Of a DNA stretch of 64,000 nt, positions 42,434 through 53,210 are shown in pieces (the stretch's first letter is position 1; each line of letters starts with the position of its first letter). This DNA comes from Ferrigenium kumadai. Lineage in GTDB: Bacteria > Pseudomonadota > Gammaproteobacteria > Burkholderiales > Gallionellaceae. The translations under genes were made by a program, and so were the position numbers. The notes beneath the pieces were generated by a model that was not told the DNA's origin, made no database searches, and worked only from the letters and a program-made list of their open reading frames with translations. Location of the stretch: assembly GCF_018324385.1 (NCBI RefSeq), contig NZ_AP019536.1:930001-994000 (forward strand). Reading direction: 5' to 3'.

Positions 42434-43696
42434 TCATGCCAAATCGCTATCTCGTGTCTCATGGATGAGCAGCGCGGCAACCAGGCTGATCGCTGCGGCG
42501 GCGGAGATATAGCCGCCCACCCAGGCCAGTCCACCATGCTGCACCAGTTGCTGCGCTATATAGGGCGCGAGCGATGCGCCGAGGATGCCGCCCAGGTTGT
42601 AGGCCGCGCCCGCGCCGGTGTAGCGCACGGCCGTGGGGAACAGTTCCGGCAGCAAGGCGCCCATCGGCACGAAGGTCGCGCCCATCAGGAACAGCTCGAT
42701 GGAGAGGAACGCGGTGATCAATATCGGCGAGCCGCTACCCAGCATCGGTTCCATCAGGAATCCGGACAGTAGTGCCGCGCTGCCCGCTATGAGCAGCACC
42801 GGACGGCGGCCATAGCGGTCGCCCCCCAATGCTGCAAGCGGCGTGGCTGCGGCCATGAAGAGGACGGCCACACACAGCATGCCGAGGAACTGCGGACGCG
42901 GGATGCCGAGCGTGGCGACGCCGTAGCTCAGCGAGAACACCGTGGTGATGTAGAACAAGGCGTAGCACACCACCATCAGCAATGCGCCCAGGATCAGCGG
43001 CTTTGCGTGGTGCGCGAACAGTTGCGCCAGCGGCAGTTTCACCGGCTGATGCGACTGCCGTGCCTTGGTGAACACGGGCGTCTCCGCGAGCTTGAGGCGC
43101 ACATAGAGGCCGATGACCACCAGCACCGCGCTGGCGAGGAAGGGGATGCGCCAGCCCCATTCGCGAAACTGCACATCGTCGAGCGTATTCGCGAGCAGGA
43201 GGAAGCTGCCGACCGCGAACAGAAAGCCGACGGGCGGCCCCAGTTGCGGAAACATGCCGAACCAGCCGCGTCGGCCTTCAGGTGCGTATTCCGCCGCCAG
43301 CAAGGCTGCGCCGCCCCACTCACCACCCAGCCCGATGCCCTGCCCGAAGCGCAGCAGGCACAGCAGCGCGGGTGCGACCCAGCCGACCATCTCGTAGCTC
43401 GGCAGCACGCCGATCAGCATGGTGGAGATGCCCATCACCAGCAGCGAGGCAACCAGCGTCGTCTTGCGCCCGACCCGGTCGCCGAAATGCCCGAACAGCA
43501 GCGCGCCGAACGGACGGGCGATGAAGGCGATGCCGAAGGTGAGGAAGGCGTTCAGCGCCTGCACCGCCGGATCGCTGTTGGGGAAGAACACCGGGCCGAT
43601 CACCAACGCCACCGCGAGGCCGTAGATGTAGAAATCGTAGAACTCGATGGCGGTGCCGATGAAGCTGGCGAAGGCGATGCGCGTGGTCGAGATCAT
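42434..43696 (-). CDS. MFS metabolite:H+ symporter (MHS family)
   Basis: 420 residues with about 12 membrane helices. The start [20 protein letters not shown] and the loop 2-3 motif [12 protein letters not shown] mark the metabolite:H+ symporter family (ShiA, ProP, citrate/dicarboxylate carriers). The loop [14 protein letters not shown] and [11 protein letters not shown] are typical. The substrate cannot be predicted; organic acids or shikimate-like compounds are family candidates. It lies between mutL (4 bases away) and miaA on the same strand, an insertion into a normally tight gene pair. Confidence 0.88.
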   Translation of the reverse strand: MISTTRIAFASFIGTAIEFYDFYIYGLAVALVIGPVFFPNSDPAVQALNAFLTFGIAFIARPFGALLFGHFGDRVGRKTTLVASLLVMGISTMLIGVLPSYEMVGWVAPALLCLLRFGQGIGLGGEWGGAALLAAEYAPEGRRGWFGMFPQLGPPVGFLFAVGSFLLLANTLDDVQFREWGWRIPFLASAVLVVIGLYVRLKLAETPVFTKARQSHQPVKLPLAQLFAHHAKPLILGALLMVVCYALFYITTVFSLSYGVATLGIPRPQFLGMLCVAVLFMAAATPLAALGGDRYGRRPVLLIAGSAALLSGFLMEPMLGSGSPILITAFLSIELFLMGATFVPMGALLPELFPTAVRYTGAGAAYNLGGILGASLAPYIAQQLVQHGGLAWVGGYISAAAAISLVAALLIHETRDSDLA

Positions 43697-43700
43697 GCGG

Positions 43701-45533
43701 CTACTTTCCGCGCATGAACATCTTGTCCAGATCGCTCATGGTCATCTGGAACCAGGTCGGGCGGCCGTGATTGCACTGGCCGGCGCGCTCAGTCTGTTCC
43801 ATCTCGCGCAGCAGCGCGTTCATCTCGGTGATGCTCAGGCTATGGTTGGCTCGTACCGCCGCATGGCAGGCGAGGGTGGCGAGCAATTCGTTGCGCCGCT
43901 CGGTGAGCGCGCGCGAGGCGCCGTATTCGCGCAGTTCGCGCAGCACCTCGAATGCCACTGCCTCGGCTTCGGACTGCTTCAGCATCACCGGCATGGCGCG
44001 CAGCGCGAGCTGGGTGGGCGACAGCGGCGCGAGCTCGAAGCCAAGTTGATGCAGTGCGTCCTGGTTCGCCTCGACGGTGGCGATATCCAGCGGCTCGGCA
44101 TAGAAGGTGACCGGGACCAGCAGCGGCTGCGTGGCGATGCGTTCGGCATCCAGCGCGGCCTTCAGCTTCTCGTAGACGATGCGTTCGTGCGCGGCGTGCA
44201 TGTCCACCACGATCAGCCCCTGTGTGTTCTGCGCGAGGATGTAGATGCCGGAGAGCTGGCCGATTGCGTAGCCTAGCGGGTGTTCCGTTTCTTGTAGGAT
44301 GGGTGGAGCGGAGCGATACCCATCGTTTGTTTGAGCCAATGGGTGATGGGTATCGCTATGCTCCACCCATCCTACGTTGTCTTTCTCCGTTTGTGCTTCC
44401 CACAGCCGGTAGGTCGCTTGCTGCTGGGCTGCGCCGAACCCGATGTTCTGCTGTTGCGGCCGGTAAGGAGACGGCATAGGGGCGGGTTGGAAACCCGCCC
44501 CTATGGAACTCTGTGCATCGGCCGCATCCGGTTCGCCGACGGATGCTGGAATCGACAGCGCCTCATGCAAGGTGTGGAAAATGAACTGGTGGATGCCCTG
44601 GCTTTCGCGGAAGCGCACCTCGCTCTTGGCCGGGTGCACGTTCACGTCCACCTGCTCCGGCGGCATGTCGAGGAACAGCACGAAGGCGGGGTGGCGCTGG
44701 TGGTGCAGGATGTCCTGGTAGGCCTGGCGCAACGCATGGCTGGCGACCTTGTCGCGCACGAAGCGGCCGTTGACGAAGAAGTACTGCGCGTCGCGCGTGC
44801 CGCGCGAATACGCGGGCAGGGCGGCCAAGCCCTGCAGCGACAAGTTCGCAACCTGCCGTTCCACCGTCACGGCGGCATGGCCGAACTCGTCGCCGAGTAT
44901 GGCGGCGATGCGCGCTGCGATGGGCTGCGCTGGCAGCTGCCAGACGGCCTTGCCGTTGTGTTGCAGCGAGAAGGCAGCGTCGGGGCGCGACAGCGCGATG
45001 CGCTTGAAAGTCTCTTCGCAGTGGGCGAATTCGGTGGAGTCGGATTTCAGGAATTTGCGCCGCGCCGGAGTATTGAAATATAACTCGCGCAGTTCCACCG
45101 TGGTGCCCTGCGGCTGGCTGGAGGGAACGGGCTCGCTGATGCGTCCGTCTATCGCCTCGACCTTCCAGCCGTGTGTGTCCTGTGCCGTGCGGCTGGAGAG
45201 TGCCAGTTGCGCTACCGCGGCCATGCTGGCCAGCGCCTCGCCGCGGAAACCCATGCTGTCGACACGCTGCAGGTCGTCGAGGCTGGCGATCTTGCTGGTG
45301 GCATGGCGCATCAGCGCCAGCGGCAGTTCTTCTTTTGCGATGCCCTTGCCGTTGTCGCGCACTCTCAGCAGTTTCACGCCGCCGCCTTCGAGCTGCACCG
45401 CGATGTCGGTCGCGCCCGCGTCGAGGCTGTTTTCCATCAGTTCTTTCAGTGCGGAGGCGGGACGCTCGATCACTTCGCCGGCGGCAATCTGGTTGATCAG
45501 CAGGTCGGGCAGCAGGCGGATGGAGGAAGACAT
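43701..45533 (-). CDS. mutL: DNA mismatch repair protein MutL (endonuclease type) with palindromic insertions
   Basis: 610 residues. The GHKL ATPase half has [26 protein letters not shown] and [10 protein letters not shown]. The C-terminal half carries [12 protein letters not shown], close to the endonuclease motif DQHAx2Ex4E with Met for Gln, plus ACHAAVR and CNHGRPT, so it should nick DNA as in organisms without MutH. The linker contains two peptides encoded by palindromic elements: [11 protein letters not shown] at about 343-353 and [20 protein letters not shown] at about 387-406. The frame stays open through both. The linker tolerates insertion in the family. Confidence 0.95.
   Translation of the reverse strand: MSSSIRLLPDLLINQIAAGEVIERPASALKELMENSLDAGATDIAVQLEGGGVKLLRVRDNGKGIAKEELPLALMRHATSKIASLDDLQRVDSMGFRGEALASMAAVAQLALSSRTAQDTHGWKVEAIDGRISEPVPSSQPQGTTVELRELYFNTPARRKFLKSDSTEFAHCEETFKRIALSRPDAAFSLQHNGKAVWQLPAQPIAARIAAILGDEFGHAAVTVERQVANLSLQGLAALPAYSRGTRDAQYFFVNGRFVRDKVASHALRQAYQDILHHQRHPAFVLFLDMPPEQVDVNVHPAKSEVRFRESQGIHQFIFHTLHEALSIPASVGEPDAADAQSSIGAGFQPAPMPSPYRPQQQNIGFGAAQQQATYRLWEAQTEKDNVGWVEHSDTHHPLAQTNDGYRSAPPILQETEHPLGYAIGQLSGIYILAQNTQGLIVVDMHAAHERIVYEKLKAALDAERIATQPLLVPVTFYAEPLDIATVEANQDALHQLGFELAPLSPTQLALRAMPVMLKQSEAEAVAFEVLRELREYGASRALTERRNELLATLACHAAVRANHSLSITEMNALLREMEQTERAGQCNHGRPTWFQMTMSDLDKMFMRGK
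44294..44375. repeat. 82-bp palindromic element inside mutL
   Basis: Inverted ends GTAGGATGGGTGGAGC and GCTCCACCCATCCTAC, with inner arms GCGATACCCATC and GATGGGTATCGC. It encodes [11 protein letters not shown]... in the mutL frame; the opposite strand would encode the very similar [11 protein letters not shown]. Such elements occur between genes in many bacteria; here it lies in a coding region. Confidence 0.88.
44475..44505. repeat. 31-bp perfect palindrome inside mutL
   Basis: CATAGGGGCGGGTT, GGA, AACCCGCCCCTATG. The ends TAGGGGCG/CGCCCCTA match those of the element before arnD (37305-37363), so both belong to one family. In the mutL frame it encodes [11 protein letters not shown]. Confidence 0.88.
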
Positions 45534-45674
45534 AGGGCGAAGCGTAGCGGGAAATCAGGATGGGATTATAGTGGTTTTATGTCGTGCGATTATCGGTATA
45601 ATTCTCGGTTTAATTCCAAGCGCCCCCGTATGCAAGCCGGCTGCAGGGGCAACAAGAAAGTCAAGGAGAGATTC

Positions 45675-47252
45675 ATGCGTATAGGCATTCCTGCGGAGAC
45701 GCGCGCAGGCGAGAAGCGGGTCGCGACGGTGCCGGAGGCTGTGGAGAAGCTCATCAAGTTGGGCTTCCAGGTCGTGGTCGAGTCCGGCGCCGGAGACGGG
45801 TCGAATTTCAGTGACGAGGCCTACCGTGCGGCAGGCGCCGAAATCATCCAGGGCGCCCCCCAGTTGTGGGCTGCCTCCGACATCGTGTTCAAGATGAATG
45901 CCCCGACAAGCGAGGAGGTTGGCCTGATGCGCGAAGGCGGCGCCCTGATCGGCTTTGTCTGGCCTGCGCAAAATCCGGAATTGATGAACCAGCTCGCCGC
46001 CAGGAAGGCGACCGTGCTGGCTATGGACTGCCTGCCGCGCCAGCTTTCCCGTGCACAGAAGATGGACGCCCTGACCTCGCAGGCCGGCGTGGCCGGTTAC
46101 CGGGCTGTCATCGAGGCCGCCAACGTGTTTGGGCGCTTCTTCAATGGCCAGATCACGGCCGCGGGCAAGGTTCCGCCGGCCAAGGTCTTCATCGCGGGTG
46201 CCGGCGTGGCCGGTCTCGCTGCGATCGGCGCTGCCGCAGGCTTGGGCGCCGTCGTGCGCGCCAACGATACCCGCGCCGAAGTGGCCGATCAGGTCAAATC
46301 GCTGGGCGGCGAATTCGTGAAAGTCGATTATGAGGAAGAGGGTTCCGGCGGCGGCGGCTACGCCAAGGTGATGAGCGAGGGCTTCCAGCAGGCGCAGCGC
46401 GAGATGTACGCGAAGCAGGCTAGGGAAGTGGACATCATCATCACGACTGCGCTGATTCCCGGCAAGCCTGCGCCCAGACTCATCACCGCCGAGATGGTGC
46501 AGAGCATGAAGCCCGGCAGCGTCATCGTCGACATGGCGGCGGAGCGGGGCGGCAATTGCGAACTGACCGAGCCGGGCAAGGTGGTGGTGAAGCACGGTGT
46601 GACCATCGTCGGTTACACCGATCTGAACAGCCGTCTGGCCAGACAGTCATCCACGCTGTATGCGAACAACCTGCTTCGCCTGACAGAGGAGTTGTGCAAG
46701 ACCAAGGACGGCATCATCAACGTCAACATGGAAGACGATGCCATCCGAGGTCTGACGGTGATCAAGAACGGTGAAGTTACCTGGCCGGCGCCTGCGCCGA
46801 AATTGCCGGCCCCAGCGGCCAAACCTGCTGCGGCCAAGCCTGTCGCCGCGCCTGCCGCTCATGGTCACGGTGGCGGTGCACCTGTTGCGGCAGGAAAGGT
46901 GGCTGCGATGTTCGGTGCCGCCGCACTGCTGTTCCTGCTCATCGGTGCTTACGCGCCCGCCGCGTTCCTTGGGCACTTCACGGTGTTCGTGCTCGCCTGC
47001 TTCGTCGGTTATATGGTGGTTTGGAATGTCACCCCGGCGCTACACACCCCCTTGATGAGTGTCACCAATGCGATCAGCAGCATCATTGTCATCGGCGCGC
47101 TGGTGCAGATCGCGCCGCCGCAGGTGTTCGGGCTGGATCGTCCGGAGGGATGGATACGCGGGTTGGCGGTGGTGGCCATCGCGCTCACTGCGGTCAATAT
47201 GCTCGGTGGCTTTGCCGTGACCCGGCGCATGCTGTCGATGTTCCGCAAATAA
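45675..47252 (+). CDS. pntA: NAD(P) transhydrogenase subunit alpha
   Basis: PntAB couples proton entry to NADPH formation in the inner membrane. The 525-residue alpha subunit starts at ATG 45675, after AAGGAGAG; the open frame further upstream is not family sequence. The NAD domain ([39 protein letters not shown]) fills about residues 1-375, then an Ala/Pro-rich linker with HGHGGG, then four membrane helices. The beta subunit follows after 12 bases. It runs divergently from mutL. Confidence 0.95.
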   Translation: MRIGIPAETRAGEKRVATVPEAVEKLIKLGFQVVVESGAGDGSNFSDEAYRAAGAEIIQGAPQLWAASDIVFKMNAPTSEEVGLMREGGALIGFVWPAQNPELMNQLAARKATVLAMDCLPRQLSRAQKMDALTSQAGVAGYRAVIEAANVFGRFFNGQITAAGKVPPAKVFIAGAGVAGLAAIGAAAGLGAVVRANDTRAEVADQVKSLGGEFVKVDYEEEGSGGGGYAKVMSEGFQQAQREMYAKQAREVDIIITTALIPGKPAPRLITAEMVQSMKPGSVIVDMAAERGGNCELTEPGKVVVKHGVTIVGYTDLNSRLARQSSTLYANNLLRLTEELCKTKDGIINVNMEDDAIRGLTVIKNGEVTWPAPAPKLPAPAAKPAAAKPVAAPAAHGHGGGAPVAAGKVAAMFGAAALLFLLIGAYAPAAFLGHFTVFVLACFVGYMVVWNVTPALHTPLMSVTNAISSIIVIGALVQIAPPQVFGLDRPEGWIRGLAVVAIALTAVNMLGGFAVTRRMLSMFRK

Positions 47253-47264
47253 GGATAGATAAAT

Positions 47265-48683
47265 ATGTCTGCAAGCTTGGCAACTGTTTCTTATATTGGT
47301 GCAATCATTCTGTTCATCCTCAGCCTGGGCGGCCTGTCCAGTCCTGAGTCTTCGCGTCGCGGCAATCTCTACGGCATGATCGGCATGACGATCGCCGTGC
47401 TGGCGACGGTGTTCGGTCCCCGTGTTTCGATGGCTGGGATTCCCTGGATCATAGCCGCGATGGTGGTGGGAGGCAGCGTCGGACTCTATGCAGCGCGCAA
47501 GGTGCAAATGACACAGATGCCCGAACTGGTCGCGCTGATGCACAGTCTGGTCGGTCTCGCTGCCTGTCTGGTCGGTTTCGCCAATTACATCGACCCGATG
47601 GCGGCTCTGAATCTGTCCAGTGCCGAAAAAGCGATCCACGAGATCGAGGTCTATCTCGGCATCCTGATCGGCGCGGTGACCCTCTCCGGCTCCCTCATCG
47701 CTTTCGGCAAGCTGTCGGGCAAGATCGGCGGCAAGCCGCTGCTGCTGCCGGGACGCCACTTCCTGAACCTGCTGGGCCTGCTGGTCGTCATCGCGTTCGG
47801 CTGGCAGTTCCTGCACGCCGAAACCATCAGTGCGGGCATGATCGCACTGGCCGTGATGACAGTGATCGCATTGCTGTTCGGCATCCACATGGTGATGGCC
47901 ATCGGCGGCGCCGACATGCCGGTGGTGGTGTCCATGCTGAACAGCTACTCCGGCTGGGCGGCAGCGGCAACCGGCTTCATGCTGAACAACGACCTCCTGA
48001 TCGTCACCGGTGCGCTGGTGGGATCCAGCGGTGCTATCCTTTCCTACATCATGTGCCGCGCGATGAACCGCAACTTCATCAGCGTTATTGCAGGCGGATT
48101 CGGCACTGGAGGTGGCAAGCCGGCCAAGGCCGGCGGTGATGCGCAACCGGCCGGCGAAGTGGTCGCCATCAGTGCGGCAGAGACGGCAGAGCTGCTCAGC
48201 TCCGCCAAGAACGTCATCATCGTGCCGGGATACGGCATGGCCGTAGCCCAGGCCCAGCACGCGGTCTACGAGATCACCCAGTTGCTGCGCGAGAGGGGCG
48301 TCAACGTGCGCTTCGGCATCCATCCGGTGGCCGGCCGCATGCCCGGCCACATGAACGTGCTGCTGGCCGAAGCCAGGGTGCCTTACGACATCGTGATGGA
48401 GATGGATGAAATAAACGGGGACTTCCCGGATACCGATGTCGCAATCGTGATCGGTGCCAACGACATCGTGAACCCGGCCGCCCAGGAAGAGCCCGGCAGC
48501 CCCATCGCCGGCATGCCGGTGCTGGAAGTCTGGAAGGCCAAGACCTCCATCATGATGAAGCGCAGCATGGCGAGCGGCTATGCGGGCGTGGACAATCCGC
48601 TGTTCTACAAGGAGAACAACCGCATGTTGTTCGGCGATGCCAAGAAGACGCTGGAAGAGGTCCTGGTCGCGCTGAAAGCCTAG
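47265..48683 (+). CDS. pntB: NAD(P) transhydrogenase subunit beta
   Basis: 472 residues: eight or nine membrane helices in the first 270 residues, then the NADP-binding domain with [18 protein letters not shown] and [20 protein letters not shown]. It forms the proton channel together with the alpha subunit and binds NADP(H). The length fits the bacterial family. It ends 15 bases before the next gene, which may be co-transcribed. Confidence 0.96.
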   Translation: MSASLATVSYIGAIILFILSLGGLSSPESSRRGNLYGMIGMTIAVLATVFGPRVSMAGIPWIIAAMVVGGSVGLYAARKVQMTQMPELVALMHSLVGLAACLVGFANYIDPMAALNLSSAEKAIHEIEVYLGILIGAVTLSGSLIAFGKLSGKIGGKPLLLPGRHFLNLLGLLVVIAFGWQFLHAETISAGMIALAVMTVIALLFGIHMVMAIGGADMPVVVSMLNSYSGWAAAATGFMLNNDLLIVTGALVGSSGAILSYIMCRAMNRNFISVIAGGFGTGGGKPAKAGGDAQPAGEVVAISAAETAELLSSAKNVIIVPGYGMAVAQAQHAVYEITQLLRERGVNVRFGIHPVAGRMPGHMNVLLAEARVPYDIVMEMDEINGDFPDTDVAIVIGANDIVNPAAQEEPGSPIAGMPVLEVWKAKTSIMMKRSMASGYAGVDNPLFYKENNRMLFGDAKKTLEEVLVALKA

Positions 48684-48698
48684 CGGGGATAACCGGAA

Positions 48699-51242
48699 GT
48701 GTTGAACTACAGCCGCACTCACGTACTGCATATCGCGGTACTCAGTGCGGTTTATTTTTTGGCGGCCAAGCTGGGGCTTGCACTGGCCCTGGTGTACAAC
48801 ACCGTTACCCTGTTCTGGCCGCCTTCCGGCATTGCCCTGGCTGCGCTGCTGATATTCGGTTGGCGGGTCTTTCCCGCCATCGCCATCGGTGAGTTCCTCG
48901 CCAGCCTGACGATGGGGTTGCCGCTTTCCAGCCTGGCTGGCATTTCCTGCGGCAATGCGCTGGAGGGGCTGCTCGGCTATTACCTGTTGCGCCACCGCTT
49001 CGGTTTCGACGAAGGGCTGCATACCCTGCGCGATGTCGCTCTGCTGTTCGTATTCGGTGCGCTGCTCAGTCCCCTGGTGGCTGCTGTGAACGGCGCTTGG
49101 TGGATCAAGTATGCCATCGGCGGTTCCTGGGGCGACTATCTGCATATCCTGCAATACTGGTGGATGGGCGATGCGCTCGGCATCGCGCTGTTCACGCCGT
49201 TGGTCCTGGCATGGCTGCGCGGCGGCGCCATCGAGTGGACGAAAGAGCGTGTGCAGCGCGCGGTGCTGGTGGCTGTGGTGCTGGTGACTGCCAGTTTGCT
49301 GATATTTTCAGATTTGGAAAACCGCTTGCTGGAACTCGGCCTGTTCTTTCCCATCCTGATCTGGGTCGCGCTCAATTTCAACCTCCGCTTCACCAGCCTT
49401 GCCCTGACGCTGGTGTTCGTCAGTTCCATTCTCGGTTTACTGGCCTTGGGCGACCTGCATGCCGACAGGATGGATGTGCTGGTCGATTACGTCTGGCTGT
49501 ACAACCTGCTGTTCGGGCTGACGGCCATGAGCGTGGCGGTACTGAACGGTCGGCGCGATCGTGTCGAGCAGGCGCTACGGCGGAGCGAAGAAACTCTCAA
49601 GCGGGCGCAGGCCGTGGGTGGTGTGGGAAGCTGGCATTTCGACATACGCAAAAAGATGCTGGAGTGGTCAGGCGAGACTTACCGGATCTTCGGTATCAGC
49701 AGCGACAAGCCGGTCAACTACGAAATATTCCTGCAGCACGTCCATCCGGAAGACCGCGAGATGGTCGATCTGGCTTGGCGCCATGCCATGAAGGGTATGC
49801 CCTATGACGTCGAGCATCGCATATGGGCGGACGGCAAGCTGAAATGGGTGAGGGAGCGCGGCGAGATGACTTTCGATGCTCACCGCCGCGCCGTATCCGG
49901 CACCGGCACGGTGCAGGACATCACCGAGTGGAAGACGGCACAAGAAGATATCCAGCGGCTGGCTTACTATGATGTGTTGACCGGTTTGCCGAACCGGACC
50001 TTGCTGTATGACCGGCTAAACCAGGCAGTCGCCGCCGCTCACCGCGACAATGACCAGTTCGCCCTGATGTTCCTCGACCTGGATCGCTTCAAATACATCA
50101 ACGACACGCTGGGCCACCAGGCCGGCGATGAGATGCTCAAAGTGATCGCTACACGTCTGGTTGGCGCGGTACGGGAGGGTGATACCGTGTCCAGGCTGGG
50201 AGGCGACGAATTCGTCATCCTGTTGCGCGAGACAGGCGCGGAGGGGGCTTTGTATGTCGCCGAGAAATTGCTCGCGTCAGTTGCGCAATCCTTCGAGGTG
50301 AGTGGGACGGTAGTGAGTACTGAGGCCAGCGTCGGCATCAGTCTGTACCCGCACGATGGCGCGGATGTGGAGACCCTCATCAAGCATGCCGATGTGGCGA
50401 TGTACCACGCCAAGGCGGCAGGCCGCAACAATTTCCAGTTCTATACGGAGCAGATCAACGAGCGCGCCATGTCGCACTTCAACATCGAACGCGACCTGCG
50501 CATTGCGCTGGAACAGCGGCAACTCATGGTGTACTACCAGCCGCAGATCAGAATGTCGGACAGGAAGCTGATCGGCTTCGAGGCGCTGCTGAGATGGAAT
50601 CATCCGCAAAATGGCATGGTGCCTCCTGCCGTGTTCATCCCGGTCGCCGAGGAAAGCGGCCTGATCGTGCCGGTGGGCGAATGGGTCTTGCGCGAAGTGT
50701 GTCGCCAGGCGCGCGTCTGGCACGACCAAGGGCTGTCGCCGGTGCCGGTCGCCGTGAACCTTTCCGCTCGCCAGCTCAATGGGGATAGGTTGGTGCGTTT
50801 CATGCGCTCGTTGCTGGCCGAAACCAATCTGCCTGAATGGACTCTGGAACTGGAACTGACCGAAAGCATGATGCTGGATGACGAGAAGGCTGCGATGCAG
50901 TTCATCGGCGAGATGCGTGCTCTGGGTGTCGCATTGTCGATCGACGACTTCGGTACCGGCTATTCCAGCCTGAGCCACCTGAAAAAACTGCCGCTCGACA
51001 AGCTCAAGATCGACCAGTCGTTCGTGCGCGATCTTGCAGTGGATGAGGATGATGCCGCCATCGTGCGCGCCATCATCAGCATGGCGCACGGGCTGGGGCT
51101 GACGGTGATCGCCGAAGGGGTGGAAAACGCCCAGCAGATGGAGTTTCTGGAGGTGCTAGGTTGTAACGAGGTTCAGGGCTTCTACTACGCCAAGCCGATG
51201 CCTGCAGCCGAGGCAGAGGCATTCATATCACGCCTGCATTGA
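48699..51242 (+). CDS. MASE1-PAS-GGDEF-EAL signalling protein
   Basis: 847 residues starting at GTG 48699. The N-terminal 280 residues form a MASE1 membrane sensor (eight helices; NTVTLFWPPSGIALAALLIF). A PAS domain (about 300-410; GGVGSWHFDIRKKMLEWSG) is followed by a GGDEF domain with an intact active site at 501-505 and an RxxD inhibitory site (REGD), then an EAL domain with EALLR (628-632), the catalytic DDFGTGYSS and AEGVEN. Both cyclase and phosphodiesterase sites look intact, so the protein may switch between making and breaking c-di-GMP on a signal sensed at the membrane. Confidence 0.93.
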   Translation: MLNYSRTHVLHIAVLSAVYFLAAKLGLALALVYNTVTLFWPPSGIALAALLIFGWRVFPAIAIGEFLASLTMGLPLSSLAGISCGNALEGLLGYYLLRHRFGFDEGLHTLRDVALLFVFGALLSPLVAAVNGAWWIKYAIGGSWGDYLHILQYWWMGDALGIALFTPLVLAWLRGGAIEWTKERVQRAVLVAVVLVTASLLIFSDLENRLLELGLFFPILIWVALNFNLRFTSLALTLVFVSSILGLLALGDLHADRMDVLVDYVWLYNLLFGLTAMSVAVLNGRRDRVEQALRRSEETLKRAQAVGGVGSWHFDIRKKMLEWSGETYRIFGISSDKPVNYEIFLQHVHPEDREMVDLAWRHAMKGMPYDVEHRIWADGKLKWVRERGEMTFDAHRRAVSGTGTVQDITEWKTAQEDIQRLAYYDVLTGLPNRTLLYDRLNQAVAAAHRDNDQFALMFLDLDRFKYINDTLGHQAGDEMLKVIATRLVGAVREGDTVSRLGGDEFVILLRETGAEGALYVAEKLLASVAQSFEVSGTVVSTEASVGISLYPHDGADVETLIKHADVAMYHAKAAGRNNFQFYTEQINERAMSHFNIERDLRIALEQRQLMVYYQPQIRMSDRKLIGFEALLRWNHPQNGMVPPAVFIPVAEESGLIVPVGEWVLREVCRQARVWHDQGLSPVPVAVNLSARQLNGDRLVRFMRSLLAETNLPEWTLELELTESMMLDDEKAAMQFIGEMRALGVALSIDDFGTGYSSLSHLKKLPLDKLKIDQSFVRDLAVDEDDAAIVRAIISMAHGLGLTVIAEGVENAQQMEFLEVLGCNEVQGFYYAKPMPAAEAEAFISRLH

Positions 51243-51303
51243 TCCGAAATGTGGCGGCCCCCACGTGCTGCCGGGAGATGAGAGAGCAGAGTCCGCCGCG
51301 TGA

Positions 51304-52782
51304 TTAACGCTTGTTGTAAGCGACATGCACCCGCTTGGCTGCTTTGCCGGATGCATACTTTTTGTTCTGGCCGCGCTTCGCCAGCTTGCCCGGGCGGCTA
51401 TATTTCGTGCGCACCGCCGATTGCACGATGGTGAGCGTCTGTCCTGCCTTGACTTGGCGGATGTGGCCGTTGCGGTTTTTCAGGCTGGCGATACTGACGC
51501 GATAGCGGCGCGCTATGCTGGCCAGTGTCTCCCCCTTGCGTACGGTATGACTGAGGGTGCGTGTGCGCTCCTCGGCAATGGGGGAAAGGTGCATATTGAA
51601 GGCTGCGAATTCGCTCTCGGTTTCCGCCTCTTCACCGTTGATTGGCACTAGCAGGGTCTGTCCTGTGCTGACCTGGGCGCGGCCGGAGAGGCCGTTCACC
51701 GACTTTAGCTTCTCCACGGAAAGGCCGAAGCGCGGCGCCAGATGGTCCAGGCGTTCGCCCTTCTTGGGCTGGTAGGCCTGCCAGCTGACCAGTGGTTTGT
51801 CATAGGCTTCTAGGTTGGCGCGGAAGGTCTCCACCTTGTCCATCGGCAGCAGGATCACGTCGCTGTTGTCCTGCAGGATCACCGGACGGTTGTGTGCCGG
51901 GTTGAGCGCGGTGAATTCTTCCATCGAGATGTCGGCGAGCTGTGCTGCGAGCTTCACGTCGATGTGCTTGGCGGTCGAAATGGCGGCGAAGTAGGGGGCG
52001 TTAGGAATGTCCTGGAGCACCAGGCCAAAGGCGGCCGGGTTGGAGATGATGTTCTTCACCGCCAGCAGTTTCGGCACGTAGTTGCGGGTCTCGTCCGGCA
52101 TACGAAGACTAGTGTAGTTCACCGGCAGGCCGCGCTTGCGATTGCGCGCCTGCGCGCGCTGCACGGCACCTTCACCCCAGTTGTAGGCGGCCAGCGCCAG
52201 TTCCCAGTCGCCGAACATGTCGTGCAGCTTCTGCAGGTAATCGAGGGCGCCGTTGGTTGCGCTGACAACATCGCGGCGGCCGTCGTACCACCAGTTCTGC
52301 TGCATGCCGAAATGCTTGCCGGTGGATGGGATGAACTGCCAGATGCCGGATGCGCGGCTGGTGGAGTAGGCGCCGGGATTGAACGCGCTTTCGATCATCG
52401 GCAGCAGTGCGATCTCGCTCGGCATGCCGCGCCGCTCCACTTCGCCGGTGATGTAATAAAGATAGCGGCGCGCGCGGTCGGTCATGCGTGCGACATAATC
52501 GGGGCGGCTGGCGTACCATTTTTCGTGGTTGGCGATCAGCGGGCTGTCGAGGTCGCGCATAGCGAACCCGCCGCGGATGCGCGTCCACAAGTCCCCCATC
52601 GCCTTGTCGTCTTCAGGGATCAGTTCCAGCTTGATGTTGCGCGCGGTCGAAAGCGTCAGAGGGTCGGCCGGGGCTGTCAGCGAAGTGCTGAGGGCGAGTT
52701 TCTCTTCGGCGTGAGCTTGTGGGAGGGTGAACGAAGCACTGGCGGCGAGCAGTGCGGAAAAGATTAATCGAATCAATGACAC
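51304..52782 (-). CDS. mltD: Membrane-bound lytic murein transglycosylase D
   Basis: 492 residues with a signal peptide (IRLIFSALLAASASFTLPQA). The SLT domain has the catalytic Glu in PMIESAFNPGAYSTSRASGI, followed by WQFIPSTGKHFG. Two LysM peptidoglycan-binding modules follow (about 330-375 and 405-450; VRKGETLASIARRYRVSIAS), and the tail is very basic. It cleaves murein to 1,6-anhydro products and is expected in the periplasm or outer membrane. No lipobox Cys is seen at the cleavage site, unlike E. coli MltD. It is convergent with the GGDEF-EAL gene. Confidence 0.92.
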   Translation of the reverse strand: MSLIRLIFSALLAASASFTLPQAHAEEKLALSTSLTAPADPLTLSTARNIKLELIPEDDKAMGDLWTRIRGGFAMRDLDSPLIANHEKWYASRPDYVARMTDRARRYLYYITGEVERRGMPSEIALLPMIESAFNPGAYSTSRASGIWQFIPSTGKHFGMQQNWWYDGRRDVVSATNGALDYLQKLHDMFGDWELALAAYNWGEGAVQRAQARNRKRGLPVNYTSLRMPDETRNYVPKLLAVKNIISNPAAFGLVLQDIPNAPYFAAISTAKHIDVKLAAQLADISMEEFTALNPAHNRPVILQDNSDVILLPMDKVETFRANLEAYDKPLVSWQAYQPKKGERLDHLAPRFGLSVEKLKSVNGLSGRAQVSTGQTLLVPINGEEAETESEFAAFNMHLSPIAEERTRTLSHTVRKGETLASIARRYRVSIASLKNRNGHIRQVKAGQTLTIVQSAVRTKYSRPGKLAKRGQNKKYASGKAAKRVHVAYNKR

Positions 52783-52988
52783 GGGCGCGCCTCCTGCAAC
52801 TTCAAAAATTCCCGCGATGGTAGCCGAGGTATGTGGTGCGGGTCAATCTGAATAGTAGATGTAAAGTGGGGATTGTGCGTATTTTGCGACGCACAATCCT
52901 TCTTGTTTGTGCGGAATTTTGTTATCTATTTGAAATAATAGACAAATTGCTGAATTGAATTGGTTGGGGCGACGGTTTTGACTTCGGT
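52783..52988. other. Intergenic region upstream of mltD with an 11-bp inverted repeat
   Basis: The gap 52783-53210 (428 bases) between mltD and acs is AT-rich in its first half. GGATTGTGCGT (52870-52880) pairs with ACGCACAATCC (52889-52899) around an 8-base loop, about 90 bases before the mltD start. No gene is seen. It may be a regulator site or an RNA hairpin in the mltD leader. Confidence 0.45.
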
Positions 52989-53197
52989 ATAACGCCCGCT
53001 TGCGCGGGCGAACCTTCGCCACAACACGCCGCATGGCGTGTTGCGGTGGAGACTAACCTTCAGGTTATGTCGTAACCAAACCCCGCCCTCTGTTGTGCTC
53101 AGACGGGGTTTTGGCTTCGGCCGCTGCGCTTAACATGGCGCTGACGCACCATGTTAGCCTGCGCCGAAATCCGGCCTGCACAGCTTTGTGGGAAGTG
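52989..53197. repeat. Palindromic repeat cluster, copy 2
   Basis: Several hairpins downstream of acs: GCCCGC-TTGC-GCGGGC, CCACAACACGCC/GGCGTGTTGCGG, AACC-TTCA-GGTT, and TAACATGG/CCATGTTA inside TTGGCTTCGGCCG...CTTAAC...GTTAGCCTGCGCCG. The last core matches copy 1 at 13,996-14,052 although the hairpin arms differ (AACATGG/CCATGTT here, AACTTGC/GCAAGTT there). ATAAC and GTTAT bound the first part. No coding potential. Confidence 0.6.
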
Positions 53198-53210
53198 GTG
53201 CCCTAGGTTG

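Noticed and set aside
44222..44479. Plus-strand frame with [11 protein letters not shown] inside mutL
   Set aside because: This is the mirror translation of the palindromic element, not a gene.
52989..53166. Integron attC sites
   Set aside because: CTTAAC/GTTAG and outer ATAAC/GTTAT are suggestive, but the GTTRRRY core is not met, spacing differs from known sites, and no integrase or cassette array is in the window. Kept only as a test in the findings.
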